From Methanoregula sp. UBA276 (GTDB lineage Archaea; Halobacteriota; Methanomicrobia; Methanomicrobiales; Methanospirillaceae): 18,217 nucleotides of DNA. Position numbers and translations under genes: made by a program. The DNA is taken from contig DANA01000041.1 of assembly GCA_002508495.1 (NCBI GenBank), positions 1 through 18,217 of the forward strand, in the 5' to 3' direction. Position 1 is the stretch's first letter. Every line of letters starts with the position of its first letter. The notes under the pieces are model-generated. The model saw nothing but the letters and a program-made list of their open reading frames with translations, did not search any database and was not told the origin of the DNA. This document shows, one piece after another, positions 1 through 7,566 of this stretch.

Positions 1-212
1 AGCGGCAGGGCACACCGTACGCCGCATGTGGAGAAGAGAAATACCTGTACCATGCCGTGCCTCCCGATAATTCCTCATTGGTGCTTCAAGATAAAAAATG
101 GGTGGGAAACGGAACGATGGTTGTGGTAAATTACGGCTATTATCTGTTCCGGAAAAAAGTCCCGGGTTCAGAAGTGAACCAAGGAAAAAACAGTGGACTG
201 GGCGGGAATTGA
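1..212 (+). CDS. C-terminal part of an unidentified protein (5' end outside window)
   Basis: Reading frame 3 is open from the left edge to a TGA at 210-212, giving about 69 residues. The frame reads like real protein, with a mixed composition, several Tyr/Trp residues, possible N-glycosylation sequons (NSS, NGT) and a basic FRKK segment near the end. I do not recognise a family. The last 19 bp overlap the 3' end of the antisense tRNA-Ala, which is unusual, so the real protein could end earlier or the frame could be fortuitous. The other plus-strand frames contain stops. One minus-strand frame is also open but looks less protein-like. Confidence 0.4.
   Translation, partial: RQGTPYAACGEEKYLYHAVPPDNSSLVLQDKKWVGNGTMVVVNYGYYLFRKKVPGSEVNQGKNSGLGGN
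185..190 (-). terminator. T-tract downstream of tRNA-Ala
   Basis: The minus strand has TTTTTT immediately after the tRNA 3' end. This is a typical archaeal T-rich termination signal and has no hairpin. Confidence 0.45.
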
Positions 213-265
213 ACCCGCGGCCTCTTCCATGCCAAGGAAGCGATCTACCACTGATCTACCAGCCC
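194..265 (-). tRNA. tRNA-Ala (anticodon GGC)
   Basis: The reverse complement folds into a 72-nt cloverleaf. The acceptor is GGGCTGG/CCAGTCC, the D arm GATC/GATC, the anticodon arm CTTCC-TTGGCAT-GGAAG and the T arm GCGGG-TTCAATT-CCCGC, with discriminator A73 at position 194. The anticodon is GGC. A G3-U70 pair, the classic alanine identity element, is present. The 3' CCA is not encoded and must be added after transcription. There is no intron. Confidence 0.96.
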
Positions 266-290
266 GCTCCTATTCAGTAGGACGTGATCA

Positions 291-300
291 GGTAAAAAGG
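291..300 (-). promoter_or_regulatory. Likely TATA box for tRNA-Ala
   Basis: On the minus strand this reads CCTTTTTACC. It is centred about 30 bp upstream of the tRNA 5' end, the spacing expected for an archaeal promoter with a short 5' leader. The match to a TATA consensus is only moderate. Confidence 0.4.
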
Positions 301-386
301 ATTGTTTTTGTGGAGAGTGGGCGATACACGTATCCGGTCATCCTTTCAGGAGGCGGAAACGAGCATTCAATGCAACGGGTTACTGG

Positions 387-3050
387 TCAGAAAACCTTGG
401 TACCAGCCAGCACATCGTCTTCGGTCACTGAGATATAACGCGATGTTCCAGCGATATTATAGGGACCGGTTGCTGCAACTCCATACTTACTTCCGTTCGT
501 TGCATAGGGAACAACAAATTCGCTGTTTATGCTCTCCTGCCGGTAAATAAATTCCCTCCCGGTATTGGTCACGACCGGCACCTCGATAATCCCGTCACCG
601 GTAATTCGCGCGCCATTGACGTACTCGAATATTTTCACGTACTTTTTATCCGGAAGGGTCATTGGTGAAGATTCCGGGAAAGATGTAACCGTGGCATTAT
701 TCACGGACTCGTAAATAAGTCGGTAATGCCGCAGGGCCGGAATTGTCCCGACCGGTTCGTCCGGCCTGTCCGAGAAGAGATCCATGTATTTTTGGGCCTG
801 GAGGTCCGGACCTTCCTGTACAAGGGGGATGTCCGGAAATATTTGTGAACCATTTACCGGGCGTTCCTGCGAGATGACCCGGGCGAATCCTTTTACATCC
901 CCCGCAGTTTCACCGGCTGCCGGAACCGGGCGGATCTCGTATGTCGTAATGAACACCGTTCCCGGATCGGTCATTGAGCCGTCAAAGAGATGAAGGCGGA
1001 CTATCTGGGTCTGGTAGTATCCTTCCGTAAACCGGTGAATCTTGAGCAGGTGCGAGGGATCTGCGGGGTCCGGTATCATGAACCACTTAATGTAGGGAGA
1101 GATATCGACCGAACCCCCTGGCCAGGCGACCAGGTTGGTGAAGGTGTCTACGGCAGTATTTGAATCCGTGATGATATATCTTGCACCGAACCTGTTGAGG
1201 ACCGTGTTGGCAAGCGACTCATTTTTATGCAGGAAATAGGCGGCTGCGCCGTTGGATCCGGCAAGGTTATTCTGAAACGGATTGGTAACCGGGATGCGGT
1301 GCGAAAAGACCGTGATCCAGTGCCCTGCATCTGTTGATGCAAGGATCCCATATGCTTCGTCAGGATAGGAAAATCCTCTGGCATCGTACGATGCATAATA
1401 ATCAATACCCGTTGACGGGCTGTTCTTTTCCAGCCATTGCAGCGATGCAATCCAGTCCGGATTGAGTGAATGATCTGGAGTGTCCAGCCCGTACGTGATA
1501 TCCTGGTACAGGGAAAGGACAACGCATGCCGCCGTGATGACAAGAACGATGATCAGGATGTATTCCCGATAGGATCTGCGACCGTTAACTGCGCTGCTTT
1601 TTGCAGGTTTCTCTTTCTTTCTTTTCCGATTCACACCCTGTTCCGGGGATTTTTCTTCGGGTTCATCAGCTGATTTATCCTGATCTGGAAAAACGCGGGA
1701 AATCAACGGTGCTATCCATTGGTCTGTTTTTCCTGTACGTAAGGAAAGAGCCTCCGCGATACAGATTGCGGCAAGCAACGCGGCATTGACGGTAAAAAAA
1801 TACTGGAACCGCAGGAATTTTATTGTTACCAGCAGCATGACTCCTGACCATACGAGAAGAAATACCGTGTTGCTTTCCCGTTTTTGCAGAAATGTATAAC
1901 CAAGGACAAGAAATCCGCCGGCAGCCAGGACAAGGGCAAAGTTAAAACTCTCCCATGCACTGGTCAGGGACCAGGGCAGGGTCTCCACAATGCCCACAGA
2001 ATAGACAGAAGTTCCAGAGACCAAGCTGAGTAGTGCGTTATTGGAAACCGCCCTGAGCACGGGAATTGTCTGGACAAGGATGAAACCGCCGATCGTAAGC
2101 ACTGCAAGGCCGCACAAGTATAACCATTTTTTACCAGAAAAACCCCGGTTTAAAACTGCGAACAAAACGGTCTCAGCGATGAGTGCACATTGCACATACA
2201 CAATCCCGATCGAGTAATGGGTCAGGGAATAACTCGGCCGGATCCCAAAGAGCAGGAGCAGTGCCGTTGCAACCAGCAGGAAAACCAGATTGACCAGCAG
2301 GATGTGGGTTGTAGATCGCTTTTCGAAAAAGTCCACAATATGCTGGACTGCTGTGTATATGGCAACAACAGCCAGTACCAGGATGACCGTCGTAGAAGCG
2401 AGCAGCGCAAGGAAGAAGCAGATGCCGGCGCTTACGGAAAGCGCAATGGGAAGAACCCATGCTGTTGTATTCGGGATGCCTGGGGGATTTTTTTTCGTAT
2501 AATTGAGAGCATACCAGTAGATGAGGATGAACAGGGAACTGAAGAGTACTTCTGCAATGTGATGGTCCATCCACCCATATGATGAAATTGAAAAATACTG
2601 GAAGGAGATTATGGCGATCAGACCTGCAGCAATCAGTCCTGCAGAACGGTTCCACAGCAGTCTGCCAAGGCTGAACAGCACGGGGACCATAATCATTGCC
2701 ATGAGTGGTGCTGCCCACCCGGACCAGAACAGGATCTCTGCCAGCGTCGAAGCGCCAAAGATGATGCAGGGAAAGGCAGCAACGAAGGGAAATAGGGGGC
2801 CCCAGTCAACCGTTTTTCCCCCGGGATATGCGGTCATGGGATCGAACCAGTTGTAGTGGGGGAACTGGTTTACCATGACCTCGACCTGGCGCAGCGTATA
2901 GTAACTATCTGTATCGAAAATGGCAAGGTACCCGGCGTCATTCAGGAACAGCGCGGGAATCGCCCGTATCGCAAGGGCGACTGCCATGAAAAATACCAGT
3001 ACCACGCCGATAGCAAGATCCCCCGGTGAAAATTTTTTGAAAAAATCCAT
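387..3050 (-). CDS. aglB: Dolichyl-phosphooligosaccharide-protein glycotransferase (AglB/STT3 family)
   Basis: This is the catalytic oligosaccharyltransferase of archaeal N-glycosylation, moving a lipid-linked glycan onto Asn in secreted proteins such as S-layer and archaellum subunits. The protein has 887 residues. It has about a dozen membrane helices up to residue 435, a charged Lys/Glu loop (about 440-495), one more helix (about 498-516) and a large external C-terminal domain. Catalytic motifs are visible: D48 in DTDSYYTLR, D162 in WMDHHIAE, and a TIxE-like IVE at 354-356. The WWDYG signature is altered and reads S572-T-D-A-G576, followed by the expected HWI and later NPFQ. The architecture resembles the OST type found with archaeosortase systems. 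The start is the first Met before the first helix. A TTTCCA-CT-TGGAAA dyad lies upstream. Confidence 0.93.
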   Translation of the reverse strand: MDFFKKFSPGDLAIGVVLVFFMAVALAIRAIPALFLNDAGYLAIFDTDSYYTLRQVEVMVNQFPHYNWFDPMTAYPGGKTVDWGPLFPFVAAFPCIIFGASTLAEILFWSGWAAPLMAMIMVPVLFSLGRLLWNRSAGLIAAGLIAIISFQYFSISSYGWMDHHIAEVLFSSLFILIYWYALNYTKKNPPGIPNTTAWVLPIALSVSAGICFFLALLASTTVILVLAVVAIYTAVQHIVDFFEKRSTTHILLVNLVFLLVATALLLLFGIRPSYSLTHYSIGIVYVQCALIAETVLFAVLNRGFSGKKWLYLCGLAVLTIGGFILVQTIPVLRAVSNNALLSLVSGTSVYSVGIVETLPWSLTSAWESFNFALVLAAGGFLVLGYTFLQKRESNTVFLLVWSGVMLLVTIKFLRFQYFFTVNAALLAAICIAEALSLRTGKTDQWIAPLISRVFPDQDKSADEPEEKSPEQGVNRKRKKEKPAKSSAVNGRRSYREYILIIVLVITAACVVLSLYQDITYGLDTPDHSLNPDWIASLQWLEKNSPSTGIDYYASYDARGFSYPDEAYGILASTDAGHWITVFSHRIPVTNPFQNNLAGSNGAAAYFLHKNESLANTVLNRFGARYIITDSNTAVDTFTNLVAWPGGSVDISPYIKWFMIPDPADPSHLLKIHRFTEGYYQTQIVRLHLFDGSMTDPGTVFITTYEIRPVPAAGETAGDVKGFARVISQERPVNGSQIFPDIPLVQEGPDLQAQKYMDLFSDRPDEPVGTIPALRHYRLIYESVNNATVTSFPESSPMTLPDKKYVKIFEYVNGARITGDGIIEVPVVTNTGREFIYRQESINSEFVVPYATNGSKYGVAATGPYNIAGTSRYISVTEDDVLAGTKVF

Positions 3051-3077
3051 GATACCGTATCCCTGTTCCTGCTAATT

Positions 3078-3091
3078 TTTCCACTTGGAAA
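3078..3091. promoter_or_regulatory. Inverted repeat upstream of aglB
   Basis: TTTCCA-CT-TGGAAA is a perfect 6+6 bp dyad located 28-41 bp upstream of the aglB start. It lies in an AT-rich stretch that also holds TATA-like sequence (TCCATTAATTTCC on the minus strand). It could be an operator, but chance cannot be excluded. Confidence 0.25.
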
Positions 3092-3211
3092 TTAATGGAA
3101 TATTTCGTATCTGTTTTGTTAATTATTGTTATTCATCTCTGGCTGACAGTTTTTTGGCAAGACCGGTATCCTCCAGCACTTTGGACAAGGTTTTATTGCA
3201 TATGGATTGTT

Positions 3212-3228
3212 AAAAAAAGGGATTTGGC
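3212..3228 (-). terminator. Terminator after the 3231-4187 gene
   Basis: On the minus strand, GGG-CCAAAT-CCC followed by TTTTTTT lies just past the stop codon. It separates this gene from aglB, so the two are probably not one transcript. Confidence 0.5.
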
Positions 3229-3230
3229 CC

Positions 3231-4187
3231 TCACGCCCGTTCCGTATAGGACAAGATCTCGTCAAACACCCGGTAGGTCTGGCCCGAAAACATCCGTGCA
3301 ACCACCTCGACGCGGTCCTTCCCTTTTGTACCTTTGAGGACGAGTTCCGTCTCCCCGGCCGGTGGCCGGATGGTGCCGGTCAGGACTGTCCCGTCATCGC
3401 TTGTCACGGTCACATCGCCGCCGCTGATGCTGTTCGCGCCCGGCCCCCCGGCATAGATAACGGTAATCATCGCTGTAATGGGATCTTTCTGGACCTGGAA
3501 GATGACGCCCTGGCTTTCGGGCATCGATTCTGTCGGCTTGGGGAGAAGGGGATTGTTCGGGGTCGGAGGGATGGTTGCTGGAACTGATGTCGGAACCACT
3601 GTCGGGAGTGGTGAAGGGACCGGCGCCGGGGTGCTTGCTGGCGGAGGTTCCGGGATTTGGGGGGATAGCGTACCGCTCCCGTCTATCAATGGCAGGACCA
3701 TAAAAATAACCCCTGTACAGATGATGAGAAGGAGAACAATCGCCCCGATGACAATGCTCATATTCCGCGGGGGTTTTGCCTTGGCAGGTGCTGGAGCCGG
3801 CTGGTCATCCATGGGCAGATTTTCAGGCAATTCGGGATCATCAGACAGCGTCAGTGGATCCTGATTGCTGAACATTGTTTTTTCAACAGGGACCGGTTCC
3901 TGTTCTGCGGGTGTCTTATTATCCGGCACTATCTCTGCTCCCGCATCCGGTTCCAAAGATACCGCTTTTTTTATGATGACCTGCGGTTTTTCCTTTGGTA
4001 TCGCCGGTGTCCCGCATATCTCGCAGAACTTCACCGGTGCAAGAAAACGAGCCCCGCACTTGCTGCACACGGGCAGCTCTTCCATCGCCGTTCCGCATAT
4101 CTCGCAGAACTGGTGTTCAGCCTCAACCGGGCTCCCGCAGGACGGGCAGGTGCGCAGGATGCCGGCCAGCGGGAAATCGTCCTTCAT
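3231..4187 (-). CDS. Membrane protein: two cytoplasmic zinc ribbons, one TM helix, external beta domain
   Basis: The protein has 318 residues and no assigned function. It has eight cysteines in four CxxC pairs (C14/C17, C28/C31, C41/C44, C55/C58), forming two zinc ribbons. These are followed by an acidic/Pro linker, one TM helix (about 143-168), a Pro/Thr-rich stalk (about 178-218) and a C-terminal domain (about 228-318) rich in alternating hydrophobics. That domain contains VQKDP, DVTVTSDDG and SGQTYRVFDE motifs. Predicted topology is zinc ribbons inside, beta domain outside. The paralogue at 5051-6175 has exactly the same cysteine positions when this gene is started at 4187. I therefore reject the 44-residue longer reading. 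A TATA-like AAATAAAAAT (plus strand) centred 27 bp upstream suggests a leaderless transcript. Confidence 0.82.
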   Translation of the reverse strand: MKDDFPLAGILRTCPSCGSPVEAEHQFCEICGTAMEELPVCSKCGARFLAPVKFCEICGTPAIPKEKPQVIIKKAVSLEPDAGAEIVPDNKTPAEQEPVPVEKTMFSNQDPLTLSDDPELPENLPMDDQPAPAPAKAKPPRNMSIVIGAIVLLLIICTGVIFMVLPLIDGSGTLSPQIPEPPPASTPAPVPSPLPTVVPTSVPATIPPTPNNPLLPKPTESMPESQGVIFQVQKDPITAMITVIYAGGPGANSISGGDVTVTSDDGTVLTGTIRPPAGETELVLKGTKGKDRVEVVARMFSGQTYRVFDEILSYTERA

Positions 4188-4209
4188 CAAACGCGGTTTG
4201 GATGTGCCG

Positions 4210-4219
4210 AAATAAAAAT
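4210..4219 (-). promoter_or_regulatory. TATA-like box for the 3231-4187 gene (leaderless spacing)
   Basis: The minus-strand T/A-rich element ATTTTTATTT is centred about 27 bp from the ATG at 4187. Archaeal initiation about 25-27 bp downstream would start the mRNA at the ATG. This agrees with the lack of any ribosome binding site there. Confidence 0.45.
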
Positions 4220-4319
4220 GCACGGGTTTGATACCGGCATGGCCTGAGAATTCCCCAACGCCGGAATAATGCGGGTGAAGGAGTAGGGAATCCAAAAATT
4301 GGGCGGGTGCCCGTCCCAT

Positions 4320-4331
4320 GCTTTTTTTACC
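4320..4331 (+). promoter_or_regulatory. Probable TATA box for the zinc-ribbon/TM2 gene
   Basis: GCTTTTTTTACC lies about 50 bp before the ATG at 4375. It would start the mRNA near 4352, leaving room for the AGGAG ribosome binding site at 4361-4365. Confidence 0.4.
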
Positions 4332-4374
4332 TGTGCCTGTCTTACTACTGTTGTTTTACGAGGAGACGAGTACC

Positions 4375-4848
4375 ATGTTCTGCCAGAAGTGTGGAAAATC
4401 AAACCCGGACCATGCCCGGTTCTGTGAAAACTGCAGGGCCCCGCTCCAGCAGGCCCCCCCGCAGGTGTACCAGCAACCGCCCGTATACCAGCAGCCTGCG
4501 TACCAGCAGGCGCCTCCCGCCATGCCCCGGGGAGCGATCCGCAGCCCCGGGATAGCCGGCGTCTTATCATTTGTCTGTTGCGGGCTCGGGCAGCTGTACA
4601 ACGGGGAGACCCTCAAAGGGATCGGGCTCTTTATCGCAGCGGTGATCGCCTCCGCGATCTACAATCTCCTCGGTTTTGTCGTCGTGATTGTTGCTGTGTA
4701 TGATGCTTACTCCACGGCAAAAAAGATCAATGGGGGACAGGTCGTGTTCTCGGGAAAAAGTATCCTCTTCTGGCCCGTCATCATCCTGTATGTCCTTCTC
4801 ATAGTCGTGGCGGTTGTGGCGTTTGGCATCTATGCGAGCATGCTTTAA
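4375..4848 (+). CDS. Zinc-ribbon and TM2-like domain membrane protein
   Basis: The protein has 157 residues. Residues 1-24 form one zinc ribbon (C3/C6 and C17/C20). Residues 26-50 are a Gln/Pro/Tyr repeat-like linker (YQQP units). From about residue 60 there is a hydrophobic region with a TM2-like signature: GLGQLYNGE..KGIGLF, a second helix, then the VYDAYSTAKKIN turn and a final long helix. The function of this widespread class is unknown; the ribbon probably faces the cytosol. The start at MFCQKCG is chosen because AGGAG lies 9 bp upstream. The longer reading adds a hydrophobic stretch read through the promoter. The gene is flanked by two unrelated zinc-ribbon TM proteins on the opposite strand. 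Confidence 0.85.
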   Translation: MFCQKCGKSNPDHARFCENCRAPLQQAPPQVYQQPPVYQQPAYQQAPPAMPRGAIRSPGIAGVLSFVCCGLGQLYNGETLKGIGLFIAAVIASAIYNLLGFVVVIVAVYDAYSTAKKINGGQVVFSGKSILFWPVIILYVLLIVVAVVAFGIYASML

Positions 4849-4887
4849 AGTGACAGGATACCGACCCCTCTCTTTTTTTGGTTTATG

Positions 4888-4916
4888 CCGGATAACCTAT
4901 CTGATATCCGGTTTTT
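4888..4916 (+). terminator. Hairpin plus T-tract terminator after the zinc-ribbon/TM2 gene
   Basis: A perfect 7-bp stem CCGGATA/TATCCGG with a 10-nt loop is followed directly by TTTTT, 39 bp after the stop codon. It looks like a bacterial-style intrinsic terminator. An earlier T-tract (TTTTTTT near 4873) may also terminate transcription. Confidence 0.6.
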
Positions 4917-5050
4917 CGGTAGTTTGAGATTTTTTGCTCTGACGAAATCTTTTGAAGTGATGATGATGGCAACCTGCCCGCAAGAAGAAGTGCCCCGTGT
5001 CCTTTCTCCGATATGGACACACTGGTTTCCTAAAACCCCGTAACCCGTTC

Positions 5051-6175
5051 CTAGATCCCCATGTAGGGGATAAGCCGGTCATATACCCGGTAGGTCTCGC
5101 CGGAATTCATCTCCGCAATGATCACGACCCGGTCCGTCTCCTTTGACCCGTCAAGGGTGATCTCGGTGATGCCTTTGAGGGGCATGAGGATCCCTGTTGC
5201 TACTGACCCGCCCGGGTGGGTGACGGTGATTTCAGCGTTGCGGATCCCGGCTTTGCTGGACGTCGTGCTCCCCGCAAAGGTCACGGTTATCTTTGCGTTC
5301 AGGATGTCTTTCTGGACAAGGAAATTGAACGGCAGGGCTGCCGGGGGCTTCTCCGTTGGCTGGGTGGTGAAAGCACCCTGGACCGTGGTGGGCAGGGTAG
5401 TCGGGGCAGGTGTAAGGGAAGCGGTCGGGGTTGGTTCCGGCTGCGCGGGGCCCGGTAATTCCGATCCTGCGGTGAACAGCGGAAGGCCGACGAAGTACAC
5501 AGCTGCGATCACCACTGCCACAACGACTGCCCCAGCGAGGATTCTTGTCCGGTTGACCGGCCGTGTGCCCTGTGCCGGTTTCTTGCCTGGGAGGTGCAGC
5601 GCATCATCGGCAGCACCGGATGGTCCGGCTGCTGAAGGAGCCACGGACCCCTTTGCTGCCCCGCTCTTCTTCCGGAACGGGAAAAGGGTCCTTTTTATGG
5701 ACCCGAGCATCTCCGTATCGTTATACTCCTTGCCGTATTTCTCCAGCAGTTCCTCGGTATCCGGCTCATGGATTGCACCGGCCGGGCGTGCAGGTGCTGC
5801 CTTCTCAATGTAATACTCCAATGACTCGTCCGCTGCTTCCCCGCCGGTATCACCGTCCCCGCTCTCCTCTTCTTCAGCATACGCTTCTTCTGGCTCATCG
5901 GGCTCCGGGACCATCTCTTCAACGGGTGCGAAAACTTCCTCTGCTGGTCCTTCCTCCTCTAACCCGGGATCTGGTTTTGCCTCCAGGACAACTGGGGCCC
6001 CGCAGAGGTGGCAGACCTTGACCGGTGCGATGAACTGGGTGCCGCAGTTGCTGCAGGTGCCCAGCTCCGGCAGCTTCACCCCGCAGAATTCACAGAATTT
6101 GAAACCCGGCCTGACCGGCCTGCCGCAGGAAGGGCAGGTACGCTTCAGTCCAGGGGGCTGGGCCGGATTTACCAT
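5051..6175 (-). CDS. Membrane protein: two zinc ribbons, acidic region, one TM helix, external beta domain
   Basis: The protein has 374 residues and is a paralogue of the 3231-4187 product. The eight cysteines are at identical positions (14, 17, 28, 31, 41, 44, 55, 58). They are followed by a strongly acidic Glu-rich stretch (about 72-120), a basic segment (about 160-172), a TM helix (about 212-233), a Pro/Thr stalk (about 241-280) and a C-terminal domain (about 283-374). That domain has VQKD, AEITVTHPGGS and SGETYRVYDRLIPY motifs matching the paralogue. The VTHPGG string recalls archaeal pilin-type C-terminal domains, but that link is weak. The start is 12 bp after the nicotinate phosphoribosyltransferase stop, so the two genes are probably cotranscribed. 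Function is unknown; a membrane sensor or scaffold is only a guess. Confidence 0.82.
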   Translation of the reverse strand: MVNPAQPPGLKRTCPSCGRPVRPGFKFCEFCGVKLPELGTCSNCGTQFIAPVKVCHLCGAPVVLEAKPDPGLEEEGPAEEVFAPVEEMVPEPDEPEEAYAEEEESGDGDTGGEAADESLEYYIEKAAPARPAGAIHEPDTEELLEKYGKEYNDTEMLGSIKRTLFPFRKKSGAAKGSVAPSAAGPSGAADDALHLPGKKPAQGTRPVNRTRILAGAVVVAVVIAAVYFVGLPLFTAGSELPGPAQPEPTPTASLTPAPTTLPTTVQGAFTTQPTEKPPAALPFNFLVQKDILNAKITVTFAGSTTSSKAGIRNAEITVTHPGGSVATGILMPLKGITEITLDGSKETDRVVIIAEMNSGETYRVYDRLIPYMGI

Positions 6176-6187
6176 GGAACGCAGGTT

Positions 6188-7420
6188 TTACCTTTTACCT
6201 ATTAAAACATGGCGGGTTTTTGGAATCGACATATCAGGTTTCCCCTGTGTGGATGAGGTGGCGGCATCGCATCCCTTCATGATCCGGTCAGCCTCCTCCC
6301 GTGCCCGCTTCCGTGCGTCCTGCATCCACGCGTCCTGCACGACGTTCCCGTTCTCGATGTACCGCTCAAGCAGGGGCACTGCACCCCGGGGTGCATCTCT
6401 TGAAACCAGCCTGATATGGCGATCCCCGTTTTTTGTCACATAGACCTGCTTTGCGCCGCTCCGCTTCCCCCGCTTGGCCCGGGGTTTTCCTTCTATCTCC
6501 ACGATATCCATGGCAAAATCGATGACCGGAGCATTGGCAATCGCCCCTCCAATCCCAAAGGCATCGACACAGTCCCGGTACGCGATCACATCGTCACGCG
6601 TCACACCCCCCGAGAGGAAGATCTTCACGTCCCGGTGTCCATGTGTGTCAAGTTCCCACCGGACCTCTTCGATGATGGCCCGCATGCTGCCCCGCCGGGA
6701 GCGGGGGGTGTCGAGCCGCACTGCAGAAGCCCCGCAGGCTGCCGCCAGCAACGATTCGGCCTTTTCATCGCAGAACGTGTCGCAGAGCATGATCCGGGGA
6801 ACGGATTTGGGGGCCCTCTTGTCAAAGGCCCGCCACGCGTCTTCAGGCTTGTCATAACACATGACGAACGCATGGGGCATGGTCCCGACAACCGGCATTC
6901 CTTCCGGGGCACAGGTATTGGAGACGCCGTCCACTCCCCCGATCCATGCAGCCCGCTCGATCATGGCCGCGAGTGCAGGGTGCTGGCGGCGGGAGCCAAA
7001 GGAATAGAGCGGGCGGCCGCTGGCAACGGCCCGGATATGCGCAGCAGCAGTTGCAATACCGGAGGCATGGCAGATGAACCCAAGGACAGCCGTCTCGTAC
7101 CGCCCGAAGTCCCGGTAGTTCCCGCTGATCCGGATCACCGGCTCGTTTTCATAAAACACCGTGCCCTCCGGCATGGCATCGACCGTAACCGGCATGCCGT
7201 CCAAGAGCGCGAGAACATCCGAAAGGCCGCAGAAGACCGCCCATGGATCCGGCAGTGAGCCGGCAGTGATTTCCATAACCACCTGCGGGTTGCGGTTGTC
7301 GTGCTGCAGCACGTCCTCGGTACGGACAAAATAGATGTCGGTGCATTCGCCGTTTTTTATGGTCTCGTCGCTCACGGTAAGAAAGGTGCCCATGCACGGA
7401 ATAATGGTCTGTTTTTTCAT
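6188..7420 (-). CDS. pncB: Nicotinate phosphoribosyltransferase
   Basis: The enzyme makes nicotinate mononucleotide from nicotinate and PRPP with ATP hydrolysis, the entry step of Preiss-Handler NAD salvage in the cytosol. The protein has 410 residues. Family features include TDIYFVRTEDVL near the N terminus, FGSRRQHPA (141-149, with the active-site His147), GTMPHAF (179-185), VRLDTPR (234-240) and the barrel phosphate-binding segments FLSGGV (268-273) and GIGG (289-292). The C-terminal 90 residues are basic and Lys/Arg-rich. I keep the first Met; MGTFLTV at residue 10 is an alternative start that matches the family N terminus, but neither has a strong ribosome binding site. The gene lies divergently from the nucleoside phosphorylase gene, with 146 bp between them. 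Confidence 0.9.
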   Translation of the reverse strand: MKKQTIIPCMGTFLTVSDETIKNGECTDIYFVRTEDVLQHDNRNPQVVMEITAGSLPDPWAVFCGLSDVLALLDGMPVTVDAMPEGTVFYENEPVIRISGNYRDFGRYETAVLGFICHASGIATAAAHIRAVASGRPLYSFGSRRQHPALAAMIERAAWIGGVDGVSNTCAPEGMPVVGTMPHAFVMCYDKPEDAWRAFDKRAPKSVPRIMLCDTFCDEKAESLLAAACGASAVRLDTPRSRRGSMRAIIEEVRWELDTHGHRDVKIFLSGGVTRDDVIAYRDCVDAFGIGGAIANAPVIDFAMDIVEIEGKPRAKRGKRSGAKQVYVTKNGDRHIRLVSRDAPRGAVPLLERYIENGNVVQDAWMQDARKRAREEADRIMKGCDAATSSTQGKPDMSIPKTRHVLIGKR

Positions 7421-7566
7421 ATACGCTTACCGGAATATGATGCGGGAAAATTGCGCTAGTTATTAGTGCTGCTCCTGCCAACAAATCTACGGACATACGA
7501 TACCATGCAAAGGATTGCAGGATCTGACGGGGTTCTTGGGCAAAGACCGGACGTGCGGGGGCACTG

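Noticed and set aside
4188..4319. N-terminal extension of the 3231 gene to 4319 (44 extra residues)
   Set aside because: The paralogue starts 13 residues before the first zinc-ribbon Cys, and only the start at 4187 gives the same spacing. A TATA-like element lies inside the extension.
4938..4963. Possible box C/D RNA (CTGA then GTGATGA) in the 4849-5050 intergenic region
   Set aside because: No matching upstream box C or downstream box D at normal spacing; the two motifs alone are likely chance.
5118..5813. 231-residue plus-strand ORF
   Set aside because: It is antisense to the zinc-ribbon paralogue and its composition reflects that gene's complement.
6416..7258. 280-residue plus-strand ORF
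   Set aside because: It is antisense to the well-supported nicotinate phosphoribosyltransferase, has His/Pro/Arg-rich composition and shows no motif.
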